A stretch of 40,736 nucleotides of DNA from Ruminococcus sp. (GTDB lineage: Bacteria; Bacillota; Clostridia; Oscillospirales; Acutalibacteraceae). Shown piece by piece: positions 16,908 to 26,290 of this stretch. Numbering within the stretch: position 1 is the first letter of the stretch; every line of letters begins with the position of its first letter. The translations under genes were made by a program, and so were the position numbers. The stretch is taken from the NCBI GenBank assembly GCA_017473955.1, contig JAFUIK010000057.1:1-40736 (forward strand), read 5' to 3'. Under the pieces are notes generated by a model. That model saw only the letters and a program-made list of their open reading frames with translations. It searched no databases and was not told the DNA's origin.

Positions 16908-17312
16908 ATGGATTTAATCGCACTTGCAAGACAGATGGGACATGCTATTCAGGAAGAAAAGGCATACAAGGATTTACGCACTGCACAGACAGCAGCTGAC
17001 AACGATAAAGAGCTTCAGGATCTTATTGGTGAGTTTAATTTAAAGAGAATGGCTATCAATAACGAAGCTTGTAAAGAAGAAAGAGATGAAGAAAAGCTTA
17101 GAGCGTTAAACGAAGAAATGCGTAGCTCTTATGCTAAGATTATGTCAAATGAAAATATGATTGCATATAATGATGCGAAAACTCAGCTGGATACAATTAT
17201 GCAGAGAGTTATGGCTATAATTACTCAGTCTGCTGATGGTGAAGATCCTGATACTACAGATTTCTCATCATCTTGTACACACGACTGCTCAACTTGTGGC
17301 GGTTGTCACTAA
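16908..17312 (+). CDS. YlbF/YmcA (Ric) family protein with C-terminal Cys motif
   Basis: The 134-residue protein belongs to the YlbF/YmcA family. In Bacillus subtilis two such proteins plus YaaT form the Ric (Y) complex, which carries Fe-S clusters and directs RNase Y cleavage and development. Residues 1-105 are a helical domain (MDLIALARQMGHAIQEEKAY at the start). The tail ends CTHDCSTCGGCH, with Cys at 123, 127, 130 and 133. Position between miaB and mutS matches ymcA (ricA), while the Cys-rich tail recalls ylbF (ricF), so the exact paralogue is unclear. The start ATG follows AAGGAG; the earlier in-frame codon at 16869 lies inside miaB. Confidence 0.88.
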   Translation: MDLIALARQMGHAIQEEKAYKDLRTAQTAADNDKELQDLIGEFNLKRMAINNEACKEERDEEKLRALNEEMRSSYAKIMSNENMIAYNDAKTQLDTIMQRVMAIITQSADGEDPDTTDFSSSCTHDCSTCGGCH

Positions 17313-17343
17313 TTTTGATTATTAACGATAAGGAATGAGGTAA

Positions 17344-19953
17344 ATGGCTGAGCTTTCTCCAATGATGAAGCAGTATTTCAGCATTAAAGAAGAAAATAAA
17401 GACAGTATCGTATTTTTTAGACTCGGCGATTTTTATGAGATGTTCTTTGAGGATGCCAAAATTGCATCAAAAGAGCTTGAACTCACGTTAACAGGTAGAG
17501 AATGCGGACAAGAAGAGCGTGCTCCAATGTGCGGTGTACCTTTTCATAGTGCTGAAAGCTATATTGCACGTCTTGTTGCTAAGGGTTATAAGGTTGCTAT
17601 CTGTGAGCAGACTGAAGATCCTGCAACTGCTAAGGGTATTGTTAAGCGTGATATTATACGTGTTATAACACCCGGTACTGTAATGGAAAGCAGTATGCTT
17701 GACGAAAGCGTTAACAACTATATTTGTTCTGCATATTCTTCTGATAAAAATATTGGTCTGTGTTTCTGTGATATTTCTACAGGACAACTAAACGTTACCT
17801 GTGTTGATAATAAAGATGCTGTTGCTGAGCTAAAAACTCAGCTTACCTCATACTCACCAAAGGAGATTATTCTTGGTGGAAAAATTAAAAATAATAAAGA
17901 ATTACTAAGTTTTATTAAAGACAAGCTTTCTTGCTATGTTTCTACTGTTGATGATAACGCTTGCGGTTTTTTAGAATGTTCTGATGCTGTTTTATCTCAG
18001 TTTGGTGCTAAACAAGCAGAGGGTATTGCAGATAATAAGGATATTATTATCTCATTGGGTACGCTCTTGAATTACTTAAAAGATACTCAAAAATCTGGTC
18101 TTGAACGTATTGAAACAATTGATTTGTACTCAAATGACCAGTATATGAGTCTTGATTACAATACTCGTCGTAATTTGGAGCTTACTCAGACAATGCGTAC
18201 AAAAGAGAAGAAACATTCTCTTTTATGGGTGCTTGATAACACGAAAACTGCAATGGGCAAGCGAATGATTCGCTCTTGGGTTGAACATCCGCTTATGAAT
18301 GTAGCTAAAATTTTAAAACGTCAGAGTGCTGTTGAGGAGCTAGTTAACGATACAGTAAAGAGACTTGAGTTATCCGCGATGCTCGTCGGTGTTTTCGATA
18401 TCGAACGTCTTATGACTCGCATTGTTTACGGTTCTGCTAACGCCAGAGAGTTACGCTCCCTTTGTGCTGCGATTTCGAATCTACCACAGCTTCGAGATGA
18501 GCTTTTTGATTCTAAATCCAGCTATCTGCGTGAGCTTTACAAAGACTTGGACACATTGGAGGATATAAGAGAGCTTATTGATTGCTCAATTGTTGAAGAG
18601 CCACCATTCTCGGTTCGTGAGGGTGGTATGATTAAAAAGGGGTATTCACAAGAGCTCGATGTTTTGTCCTGCGATATGAATGATTCAACATCATTACTGG
18701 CTAAAATTGAGCTTGAACAGAAAGAATTAACTGGAATCCCAAAACTAAAAGTCGGATATAACCGAGTGTTTGGTTATTATATTGAGGTTACTAATTCGTA
18801 CAAGGAATTAGTACCTGAAACATACATAAGAAAACAAACTCTCGCTAATTGTGAGAGATATATAACCCCCGAACTCAAGGAGCTTGAGGGAAGAATTCTT
18901 GGGGCTAAAGACAGAGCTATTGCTCTTGAATATGCTTTGTTTGATGCGATAAGAAAGAAGATTGCAGAAAATCTTAACAGAATAGAAAAGTCGGCTCATT
19001 GTATTGCTGTGGTTGATGTTCTTGTTTCTCTTGCTGATGTTGCATCCTCTAATAGATATGTAAAGCCTGAGGTTAATCTCTCGAGTGTTATCAGACTCAA
19101 GGATAGCAGACACCCTGTTGTTGAAGCTTTGCTGGATTCAACACCATTTGTTCCTAATGATGTATATTTAGATAATGACTCTAACCGTGTTGCGATCATC
19201 ACTGGTCCTAATATGGCTGGTAAATCTACATATATGCGTCAGGTAGCTATCATCGTACTTATGGCACAGATGGGAAGTTTTGTTCCTGCTTCTTACGCTG
19301 AAATCGGTATTGTTGACAGTATTTTCACCAGAGTTGGAGCTTCTGATGATTTAGCATCTGGTCAGTCTACGTTTATGGTAGAAATGAGTGAGGTTGCTAA
19401 TATTATTTCTAATGCAACCAAGAAAAGTTTACTTATCTTAGATGAAATAGGCAGAGGTACTTCTACTTTTGACGGTATGAGTATCGCAAGGGCTGTGCTT
19501 GAGTATGTTGCTGACAAAAAAAGACTTGGAGCAAAAGCGTTGTTTGCGACTCATTATCACGAGCTTACTGTTCTTGAGCAGATGCTCGATGGTGTGAAAA
19601 ACTATAATATTGCTGTGAAAAAACGTGGCGATGATATTACTTTCTTACGAAGAATAGTACCAGGTGGAGCTGACGATAGCTATGGTATCGAAGTAGCAAA
19701 ACTCGCTGGTATTCCTGATTCTGTTATAGTAAGAGCTAAAGAGATATTAAAGGATTTAACTTTTGATAATAAGGTATTTGGTGCTAGTAAGACGTTTAAT
19801 AAACAGACTGTTGTTGAAGACGTTGACCAGTTGTCGCTTATTCCTAATAACAATAACGCTGTTTGTGAAAAACTTAATAGTATTGATATAAATACACTCA
19901 CACCGATTGAAGCAATGAATTTATTATATGAATTGAAAAAAATGTCCGAGTAA
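17344..19953 (+). CDS. mutS: DNA mismatch repair protein MutS
   Basis: MutS recognises mispaired bases and starts mismatch repair. The 869 residues match MutS1: the mismatch-wedge motif GDFYEMF at 28-34 with F30 and E32, connector, lever and clamp regions, then the ATPase with Walker A GPNMAGKST and Walker B LLILDEIGRG, followed by FATHYHEL. Near the C-terminus QLSLIP (about 829-834) looks like a sliding-clamp binding motif, and a helix-turn-helix tail follows. GAGG lies just before the ATG. mutL begins 15 bases after the stop. Confidence 0.98.
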   Translation: MAELSPMMKQYFSIKEENKDSIVFFRLGDFYEMFFEDAKIASKELELTLTGRECGQEERAPMCGVPFHSAESYIARLVAKGYKVAICEQTEDPATAKGIVKRDIIRVITPGTVMESSMLDESVNNYICSAYSSDKNIGLCFCDISTGQLNVTCVDNKDAVAELKTQLTSYSPKEIILGGKIKNNKELLSFIKDKLSCYVSTVDDNACGFLECSDAVLSQFGAKQAEGIADNKDIIISLGTLLNYLKDTQKSGLERIETIDLYSNDQYMSLDYNTRRNLELTQTMRTKEKKHSLLWVLDNTKTAMGKRMIRSWVEHPLMNVAKILKRQSAVEELVNDTVKRLELSAMLVGVFDIERLMTRIVYGSANARELRSLCAAISNLPQLRDELFDSKSSYLRELYKDLDTLEDIRELIDCSIVEEPPFSVREGGMIKKGYSQELDVLSCDMNDSTSLLAKIELEQKELTGIPKLKVGYNRVFGYYIEVTNSYKELVPETYIRKQTLANCERYITPELKELEGRILGAKDRAIALEYALFDAIRKKIAENLNRIEKSAHCIAVVDVLVSLADVASSNRYVKPEVNLSSVIRLKDSRHPVVEALLDSTPFVPNDVYLDNDSNRVAIITGPNMAGKSTYMRQVAIIVLMAQMGSFVPASYAEIGIVDSIFTRVGASDDLASGQSTFMVEMSEVANIISNATKKSLLILDEIGRGTSTFDGMSIARAVLEYVADKKRLGAKALFATHYHELTVLEQMLDGVKNYNIAVKKRGDDITFLRRIVPGGADDSYGIEVAKLAGIPDSVIVRAKEILKDLTFDNKVFGASKTFNKQTVVEDVDQLSLIPNNNNAVCEKLNSIDINTLTPIEAMNLLYELKKMSE

Positions 19954-19968
19954 AAGAGGTGAACACGC

Positions 19969-22017
19969 GTGGGCAGAATCAACCTGCTTGATAAACATGT
20001 AGCTGAGCTTATTGCGGCAGGCGAGGTTGTTGAAAGACCTTCTTCTGTTATTAAGGAGCTTGTAGAAAACTCAATAGACGCAGGAGCTACAGCTGTTACT
20101 GTTGAAATCAAGAATGGCGGTACTACCTTTATGCGTGTGACAGATAACGGTTGCGGTATAATGCGTGAAGATATTAAAATTGCTTTTTTACGACACGCTA
20201 CAAGTAAAGTCAAGGTAGAAAATGACCTTGATTCTATTGCAACTTTAGGATTTCGTGGAGAAGCGTTGGCTTCTATTTCAGCAGTGTCTCGTCTTGAACT
20301 TATTACAAAATCAAGTGACGAGAGTGTTGGAACACGATATGTGATTGCAGGAGGAGAAGAGGTCTCTTTTGATGATGCCGGCTGTCCTGACGGTACCACT
20401 TTTATCATTAGAGATTTGTTCTACAACATTCCTGCAAGAATGAAATTTTTGAAAACTGACGTTGGTGAGGGTAACGCTGTTTCTAATGTAATCGACAAAA
20501 TAGCTTTATCACACCCTGAGGTTTCTATCACTTACATAAAAGATTCTAAGCAGATGCTGAAAACTGCTGGTGACGGCAAACTGCTTTCTGCAATCTATTC
20601 AGTATATGGCAGAGATTTTGCTAGTGGATTGATTCCGGTTGATTATGAACTCAATGGTGTCAGTGTTAAAGGTTATTTATCCAAACCACAGAATGCACGT
20701 CCTAATCGTAATATGCAGAACTTCTTTATCAACGGTCGTTTTGTTAAGAGTCGCACAGCTATGGCGGCTGTTGAGGAAGCTTGTAAAGGTTCTGTAATGG
20801 TTGGAAAATTTGCTTCCTGTGTACTGAATATTTCAATTGCATTTGAAGCAGTTGATGTTAATGTTCATCCGTCAAAAATCGAAGTGCGTTTTGTTAATGA
20901 ACGTCCTGTTTTTGATGCTGTATATCATGCAGTGAAATCAGCTTTGCATAATGGAGATACACGTAAAAACGCTGTTTTATCTCAAAATAATCTGACTCCA
21001 AAGGTTAATCCTTTTGAACTTGCACAAAAGGTGTTTAGAGAACGCGACAAGGATAATAAAGTTGTTACTGACACGATTAAGCCTACTGTTAGTCGTGAGA
21101 CTATAAAACCTGCAGTTGACCCGTTTTCTCTGCTCGATGAGCCAATTGAGGTGAAAGAGGATAAGCCTGTTTCATTTGTATCGAAGGTTTCTGATAGTAG
21201 TAATCCTTTAGATATATACTCAAATACAGTTATATATAACAGCAATGCTACAAAAGATTTAGATTCTAATAACCAAGACGTCAATACTGTTGAAACTACT
21301 GCTAGTTTTACAGAACAAAAGGTTCAATCTGCCCCTGAAATATCAAAAGCAGAAGGTAACAAATCCTTAAAAAAAGAAGAAGTTTCAATTGGTGAACAAG
21401 AACAGATTCAAATTGATGAAATAAAACCGTTAATTGAACAAAACACCGACACTTTTAGATACATTGGTGAGGCTTTTAAAACCTATATAATTATTGAAAA
21501 AAATGAAAAAGAACTCATACTAATTGATAAACACGCTGCACACGAACGCATTATTTACGAAAGACTTAAAGCGGAAAAAGGTAGTGGTTATTCACAGATA
21601 CTCTTAGAGCCTATTGCTGTTACTCTTAATAAAATCGATTACAACAGCGTTATTAATAACACTGATGTTTTTTTAGAGGCTGGTTTTGAGGTCGAGGATT
21701 TCGGTAATGGTATGATACTTGTTAGGAGTGCTCCTCAGTATCTTGAAAATGAAGATATCGAGCAGACTGTTATTGAAATGTCGGGGTATCTTACCGAGAA
21801 TAAAACTGATATCCGCACTGAACAAATGGACTGGATTTACCACAATGTTTCCTGCAGAGCCGCTATAAAAGCCGGTAATATAAGTACTGACAGAGAACTT
21901 ATTGATATTGCAAGAAGACTTGAAAATGATGATAGTCTGAGGTATTGTCCACATGGAAGACCTTTGTGTATTGTTCTAAGCAAGTATGAAATCGAGAAAC
22001 AGTTTGGCAGGGTTTGA
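19969..22017 (+). CDS. mutL: DNA mismatch repair protein MutL
   Basis: MutL is the ATP-driven endonuclease partner of MutS. The 682 residues start at GTG 19969 with GAGGTG upstream. The GHKL ATPase is complete: ELVENSIDAGA, DNGCGI, HATSKV and GFRGEAL. A low-complexity acidic linker covers about 340-480. The C-terminal endonuclease domain carries DKHAAHERIIYE at 520-531, where most nicking MutL proteins have DQHA, and also CRAAIKAG, CPHGRP and a final FGRV, which together form the metal site. This supports a nicking MutL as in other MutH-less bacteria. The stop is just before the miaA ATG. Confidence 0.97.
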   Translation: MGRINLLDKHVAELIAAGEVVERPSSVIKELVENSIDAGATAVTVEIKNGGTTFMRVTDNGCGIMREDIKIAFLRHATSKVKVENDLDSIATLGFRGEALASISAVSRLELITKSSDESVGTRYVIAGGEEVSFDDAGCPDGTTFIIRDLFYNIPARMKFLKTDVGEGNAVSNVIDKIALSHPEVSITYIKDSKQMLKTAGDGKLLSAIYSVYGRDFASGLIPVDYELNGVSVKGYLSKPQNARPNRNMQNFFINGRFVKSRTAMAAVEEACKGSVMVGKFASCVLNISIAFEAVDVNVHPSKIEVRFVNERPVFDAVYHAVKSALHNGDTRKNAVLSQNNLTPKVNPFELAQKVFRERDKDNKVVTDTIKPTVSRETIKPAVDPFSLLDEPIEVKEDKPVSFVSKVSDSSNPLDIYSNTVIYNSNATKDLDSNNQDVNTVETTASFTEQKVQSAPEISKAEGNKSLKKEEVSIGEQEQIQIDEIKPLIEQNTDTFRYIGEAFKTYIIIEKNEKELILIDKHAAHERIIYERLKAEKGSGYSQILLEPIAVTLNKIDYNSVINNTDVFLEAGFEVEDFGNGMILVRSAPQYLENEDIEQTVIEMSGYLTENKTDIRTEQMDWIYHNVSCRAAIKAGNISTDRELIDIARRLENDDSLRYCPHGRPLCIVLSKYEIEKQFGRV

Positions 22018-22019
22018 AT

Positions 22020-22973
22020 ATGACAGAAGTTAAAATTCCGATGATTTGCATTGTAGGACCAACTGCGAGTGGAAAAACCTCACTGTCTATTGAACTTGCG
22101 AAATTATTCAATGGTGAGATAGTTTCTGCAGACTCTATGCAGATTTATAAAGGTATGGATATTGCTACAGCTAAACCTACCTTAGCTGAACAAGCTGGTA
22201 TTCCACATCATTTGATTGATTTTCTTGATATAGATAAATCTTTTTCAGTTGCACAGTATTGCGAACTTGCAAAGGAGATAATTTTTGATATCTACTCTCG
22301 AGGTAAGTTGCCAATTTTAGTTGGCGGAACAGGTCTTTATGTTGATTCTTTGATAAACAATGTATCTTTTGTTGATTCTGATGGTGACGTAGAGTTAAGA
22401 GAAAAGCTTCAACGCAAGTATGAACTTTACGGAGTGGAGTATTTGTTGACAAAGCTTAGAGAGTTTGATCCTGAATCTGCTCAAAAGCTCGAAGAAACTC
22501 GCAACCCCAAGAGAATTATCAGAGCTATTGAAGTGTTTGAAACTACAGGAATCAAAATGTCTGAACATAACGCAAATTCTCGTTTGCTTGGTTCGCCATA
22601 CAAGGTTGTAAAAATCGGTCTTACCGCAACTAATCGTCAGTTTTTGTATGATAGAATAAATAAACGTGTTGATATAATGGTTGAAAGTGGTTTAGTTGAT
22701 GAAGCGAAAGCATTTCTTGAGGTAGAACACAGTTCAACTTCAGCTATGGCTATAGGACACAAAGAGCTTATACCTTACTTTGATGGTGACTCGGATCTTG
22801 ACAGTTGCCTTGAAAATTTGAAAATGCAAACAAGACGCTACGCTAAACGTCAGCTTACTTGGTTCAGACGAGATGAAAATATAAATTGGTTTTGTATAGA
22901 TGAATTATCAAAAGATGATTTAATTAATAACGCAGTAGAACTTGTTAAGAAGGTATTATTTGATGAAAAATAA
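22020..22973 (+). CDS. miaA: tRNA dimethylallyltransferase MiaA
   Basis: MiaA puts a dimethylallyl group on A37 of tRNA, giving the i6A that MiaB then modifies. The 317 residues carry the P-loop GPTASGKT, SADSMQIYKGMDIATAKP, PHHLIDFLD and VGGTGLYVDSL, and the C-terminal RRYAKRQLTWFRRD. ATG 22020 is chosen over TTG 22014, which overlaps the mutL stop. The order miaB-ylbF-mutS-mutL-miaA puts both steps of ms2i6A synthesis and mismatch repair in one likely transcript. The next gene overlaps its last 11 bases. Confidence 0.97.
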   Translation: MTEVKIPMICIVGPTASGKTSLSIELAKLFNGEIVSADSMQIYKGMDIATAKPTLAEQAGIPHHLIDFLDIDKSFSVAQYCELAKEIIFDIYSRGKLPILVGGTGLYVDSLINNVSFVDSDGDVELREKLQRKYELYGVEYLLTKLREFDPESAQKLEETRNPKRIIRAIEVFETTGIKMSEHNANSRLLGSPYKVVKIGLTATNRQFLYDRINKRVDIMVESGLVDEAKAFLEVEHSSTSAMAIGHKELIPYFDGDSDLDSCLENLKMQTRRYAKRQLTWFRRDENINWFCIDELSKDDLINNAVELVKKVLFDEK

Positions 22974-24324
22974 TCAAAAACACTCTGAAAAAAGTAAATA
23001 TAGCAAGCGTACTTTAGAACAACGTGCCGCTACCAGAAAGCTTACAACCAGAATTTTCGTAGGTGTTTCGGTTGCACTCGTCTTTATCTTTATAGTGTTT
23101 ATTTTTGTAACAACAAACTTTATGGGTAGTGATAGCATTGTCACAGAAACAGCTTATAAAACAACTGTTTCTGATACTATCAGTACCACGGGTTTTGTTA
23201 TTAGAGATGAGGAATATATTGATAACACGTCAAACGGAGTGCTTGCATATCAGGTTACCGATGGCGATAAAGTGACTGCTAACGGAACGATTGCTACTAT
23301 ATATGAGAACGAGTCTGATGCTATAAACTTTCAACGTATATGCGAAATAGAAGATGAAATAGCTGATTTGAAAACTTTGAACAATATTAGTAATTCTGTC
23401 AATGTAGGACTCGATTCTGTTAACAATCAACTTGATTCAAGACTTGTTGCTTTTATTGAATGTGTTAACAAACGCGATTTCAATAATATTACAGGGATAG
23501 AAAATGAGTTGCTTTCTGCTATTTATCGTAAACAGATAATAACTGGGGATCAAATGAATTTTGATACTAATATTTCTCAACTTAAAGAAGAAAAAGCTCA
23601 GCTTGAGAGCAGTACCGGTGACAGTATCGGTGAGATTACTGCTAAAAATTCCGGATATTATACATCAGCTATAGATGGTTACGAAAATATATTTTCAATC
23701 GATGATTTAAAAGAAATTAGCTATTCTGACATTGAGGATGCTAAGCCAGCTGATGTTGATGAAAGTAAATACGTTGGGAAAATCATCAAAGGTGTTAACT
23801 GGTATTTAGCTTGTCCTGTTACTGCCGAGCAGGCAGTGGCTATAACTCATAACAGCTTTGACGTAAGTGTTAGGATTCCTTACGCTAATGCTGATTTGAT
23901 TCCGGCTAAAGTGATTTCTGTAAATCAGTTTTCTGGCGAAGATATGGCGATTGCTATTTTACAGTGTAATTATATGAGCCCGGCTTTATCTCAAATCAGA
24001 AACGAAGCAGTTGATGTTGAGCTGAACACTTATGAGGGTTTGAAGGTTAGCAAAAAAGCTTTGCATGATGATTACGTGACACAGACTACCTATGATGATA
24101 ATGGTAATGAGAAAACTGAAGAAGTTAAAGTTCAAGGCGTGTATGTGAAATATGGAAGACAGCTCATATTTAAACAAGTTTTCATTATTTATTCAGACGA
24201 AGAATATGTAATTTGTAGTGAGAACCCAGATAGCGATGTGATTATCAGTGGTTCTACTTTGACGCTTTATGATGAAGTGGTTGTAGAAGGAGATGATTTG
24301 TACGATGGCAAGCTCATTGATTGA
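22963..24324 (+). CDS. HlyD-like single-pass membrane protein of unknown role
   Basis: The 453 residues contain a basic cytoplasmic N-terminus (1-30), one membrane segment at about 31-52 (rich in V, F and I), and a large outer part. That part opens with a lipoyl/barrel-sandwich pattern (VSDTISTTGFVIRDEEYI, then NGVLAYQVTDGDKVTANGTIATIY), a helical hairpin with coiled-coil character, a second half-motif (GEITAKNSGYYTSAIDG) and a C-terminal beta region. This is the layout of HlyD/RND adaptor proteins, but no transporter or outer-membrane partner is nearby. It overlaps miaA by 11 bases and yggS by 20, placing it at the head of the yggS-sepF-divIVA group. The substrate and partner are not known. 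Confidence 0.82.
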   Translation: MKNNQKHSEKSKYSKRTLEQRAATRKLTTRIFVGVSVALVFIFIVFIFVTTNFMGSDSIVTETAYKTTVSDTISTTGFVIRDEEYIDNTSNGVLAYQVTDGDKVTANGTIATIYENESDAINFQRICEIEDEIADLKTLNNISNSVNVGLDSVNNQLDSRLVAFIECVNKRDFNNITGIENELLSAIYRKQIITGDQMNFDTNISQLKEEKAQLESSTGDSIGEITAKNSGYYTSAIDGYENIFSIDDLKEISYSDIEDAKPADVDESKYVGKIIKGVNWYLACPVTAEQAVAITHNSFDVSVRIPYANADLIPAKVISVNQFSGEDMAIAILQCNYMSPALSQIRNEAVDVELNTYEGLKVSKKALHDDYVTQTTYDDNGNEKTEEVKVQGVYVKYGRQLIFKQVFIIYSDEEYVICSENPDSDVIISGSTLTLYDEVVVEGDDLYDGKLID

Positions 24325-25021
24325 TGTTGAATACAATTATAAAACCATATGCGAGAATATTGCACAAGCTGCTGCTAAATGTGGAAGAAGCGAGTCTGAT
24401 ATTACTTTGCTAGCTGCTACTAAAACTGTTGATGCTATGACAATTAACCATGCTATTTCATTAGGACTTAGCTATATTGGAGAAAACAGAGTACAGGAGC
24501 TTCTTTCAAAATATGATGATTATAATTTAAATTCTTGTTCTCTTCAGTTTATAGGTCATTTGCAATCGAATAAAGTACGTCAAATTATCGACAAAGTTGA
24601 GCTGATTCAATCTGTTGATTCTTTCAAACTTGCTAGTGAGATTTCAAGACAAGCTCAGCTAAAAAATAAAGAAATGGATATTTTAGTTGAGGTTAATATC
24701 GGAAAAGAAGAGAATAAGTCTGGTGTAATGCCCGAAATGCTCGATGAATTATTGCATCAAATCAAGGATTTACCTTCAATTCACATCAAAGGATTGATGG
24801 CAATTCCCCCAATTTGTGATAATTCACAGAAAATTTGTAAATATTTTGATAATATGCATAAAATGTTTATTGACATAAAGGACAAAAAAATAGATAATAT
24901 ATCTATGGATGTACTGTCAATGGGTATGTCCGATGATTATGAAGAGGCTATTTTATGTGGTTCCAATATGGTCAGAGTAGGTTCTGCACTGTTTGGAAAA
25001 AGAAATTATAATATAGTTTAA
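24305..25021 (+). CDS. YggS/YlmE-family pyridoxal-phosphate homeostasis protein
   Basis: This PLP-binding protein with an alanine-racemase-like barrel has no proven catalysis; the family balances PLP and amino-acid pools. The 238 residues contain the PLP lysine K40 in LLAATKTV, then IGENRVQELLSKY, FIGHLQSNKVRQI, LVEVNIGKEENKSGV, GLMAIPP, LSMGMSDDYEEAI and VRVGSALFG. The ATG at 24305 is preferred to 24293, because AAGGAG at 24287-24292 touches the latter. It is in the place ylmE holds in the Firmicute division cluster, directly before sepF. Confidence 0.95.
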   Translation: MASSLIDVEYNYKTICENIAQAAAKCGRSESDITLLAATKTVDAMTINHAISLGLSYIGENRVQELLSKYDDYNLNSCSLQFIGHLQSNKVRQIIDKVELIQSVDSFKLASEISRQAQLKNKEMDILVEVNIGKEENKSGVMPEMLDELLHQIKDLPSIHIKGLMAIPPICDNSQKICKYFDNMHKMFIDIKDKKIDNISMDVLSMGMSDDYEEAILCGSNMVRVGSALFGKRNYNIV

Positions 25022-25035
25022 CCGGAGGTAATTAT

Positions 25036-25530
25036 ATGGCTGGTTTTGTAGATAAGTTTAAACGCATGTGGGATGCTCCAGATGATGAATACGAGTACGA
25101 TGAATATGGCTATGATGATCAGGAGGAAGAAGAGGAAGAACCAAGAAACAGCAGAAGCAGTAGAAGATATGATGATTTTGACGATTACGGTGATCAGCCT
25201 GTAAGGGAGCACGCTCGCAGAAGCAAGGTTGTTAATATCAGCACAACTGCTAAATTACAGGTAGCTCTGTTTAAGCCGGAGAAGTTCGGTGAGGAAACCC
25301 GTACTATTGCCGACGAGCTTGTTAAGACACACACTGTAGTATTAAATCTTGAACACACAAATAAAGATATGGCAAGACGTATCATTGACTTCTTAAGTGG
25401 TGTGGCCTATGCTAACCGTGGTAAGATCAAAAAGGTATCTGCAAATACATTTATTATTATACCTAATAATGTTGATCTTACCGGGGATGATTTGCTCGAT
25501 GAACTTGAGCACAATGGTTTATATCTCTGA
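25036..25530 (+). CDS. sepF: Cell division protein SepF
   Basis: SepF binds the FtsZ tail and anchors and bundles FtsZ filaments at the membrane. The 164 residues begin with a short amphipathic membrane anchor (MAGFVDKFKRMW), then a very acidic, disordered linker (about 15-60), then the SepF core: VALFKPEKFGEETRTIADEL, TVVLNLEHTNKDMARRIIDF, LSGVAYANRG and TFIIIPNNVDLTG. CGGAGG precedes the ATG. It sits between yggS and ylmH as in Bacillus and Clostridia. Confidence 0.97.
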   Translation: MAGFVDKFKRMWDAPDDEYEYDEYGYDDQEEEEEEPRNSRSSRRYDDFDDYGDQPVREHARRSKVVNISTTAKLQVALFKPEKFGEETRTIADELVKTHTVVLNLEHTNKDMARRIIDFLSGVAYANRGKIKKVSANTFIIIPNNVDLTGDDLLDELEHNGLYL

Positions 25531-25535
25531 TATTG

Positions 25536-26279
25536 ATGAGTGTTGAGAGCTTACAGGATAAGAAACTGATTGTTTCTAAAGCACAAGATGCTGTTTATTT
25601 ATCCCAAAAACGAAATACTCCGTGTTTTCTCGGCTTTTTAAATGAGCATGAGGCACAGGTTATCAGAGATAGCTTGTATATTACTGATGATTGTTTGTTT
25701 TGGGGTGGATATTCGGATGCTACCAGAGTGATATTCGGTTCTGGTGTAAGTGAGTATAACGACTTTCCAATTACAGCGTTAAGATTTATTTATAAGAAAG
25801 AGTACAGACTTTCTCATCGTGACTTTCTAGGTTCACTTATGTCTTTAGGAATTGAACGCTCTACTATAGGGGATATCCTTGTGTTTGATTCTTACACAGT
25901 TGTTTTTGTTAAAACTGAACTTGTAGACTATATAAAACAAGAAGTAACGAAAATCGGACGTGTTGGAGTTAAAATCGTCGATGTTGATTTGACCGATTTT
26001 GACTATGTCGTTGAGTTTGATGAATTATCTATTACGGTTTCGTCATTAAGAATCGATGTATTTGTTTCAGCTATCTGTTGCTTGTCGCGTGATAAATCTC
26101 AACAATTAATTAAATCAGATTTAGTCACCATAAACCATAGAATTGAAAACAGCGTTTCAAAAACGCTCAATGTCGGTGATGTGATCACTGTACGAAAATT
26201 TGGTAAATTTGTATTCGCTGAAGATAATGGTTTGTCAAAAAAAGGCAAACACAAAGTCTTAGTGAAACATTTTAGATAG
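25536..26279 (+). CDS. ylmH: YlmH-family S4-domain RNA-binding protein
   Basis: The YlmH family has a C-terminal S4 RNA-binding domain; in Bacillus subtilis YlmH binds ribosomes and takes part in rescue of stalled 50S complexes. The 247 residues contain an N-terminal domain with FLGFLNEHEAQVI and DFLGSLMSLGIERSTIGDI, and an S4 motif near the C-terminus (SSLRIDVFVSAICCLSRDKS, then VGDVITVRKFGKF). The start is ATG 25536 or the TTG just before it. No clear ribosome site is visible, and the start lies 5 bases after the sepF stop, so it is probably translated by coupling. Confidence 0.92.
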   Translation: MSVESLQDKKLIVSKAQDAVYLSQKRNTPCFLGFLNEHEAQVIRDSLYITDDCLFWGGYSDATRVIFGSGVSEYNDFPITALRFIYKKEYRLSHRDFLGSLMSLGIERSTIGDILVFDSYTVVFVKTELVDYIKQEVTKIGRVGVKIVDVDLTDFDYVVEFDELSITVSSLRIDVFVSAICCLSRDKSQQLIKSDLVTINHRIENSVSKTLNVGDVITVRKFGKFVFAEDNGLSKKGKHKVLVKHFR

Positions 26280-26290
26280 GAGTGCAAACT

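Noticed and set aside
19680-20408. 242-residue open frame on the - strand across mutS and mutL
   Set aside because: It is antisense to two well-supported genes, matches no family I recognise, and its composition is that of a reverse shadow.
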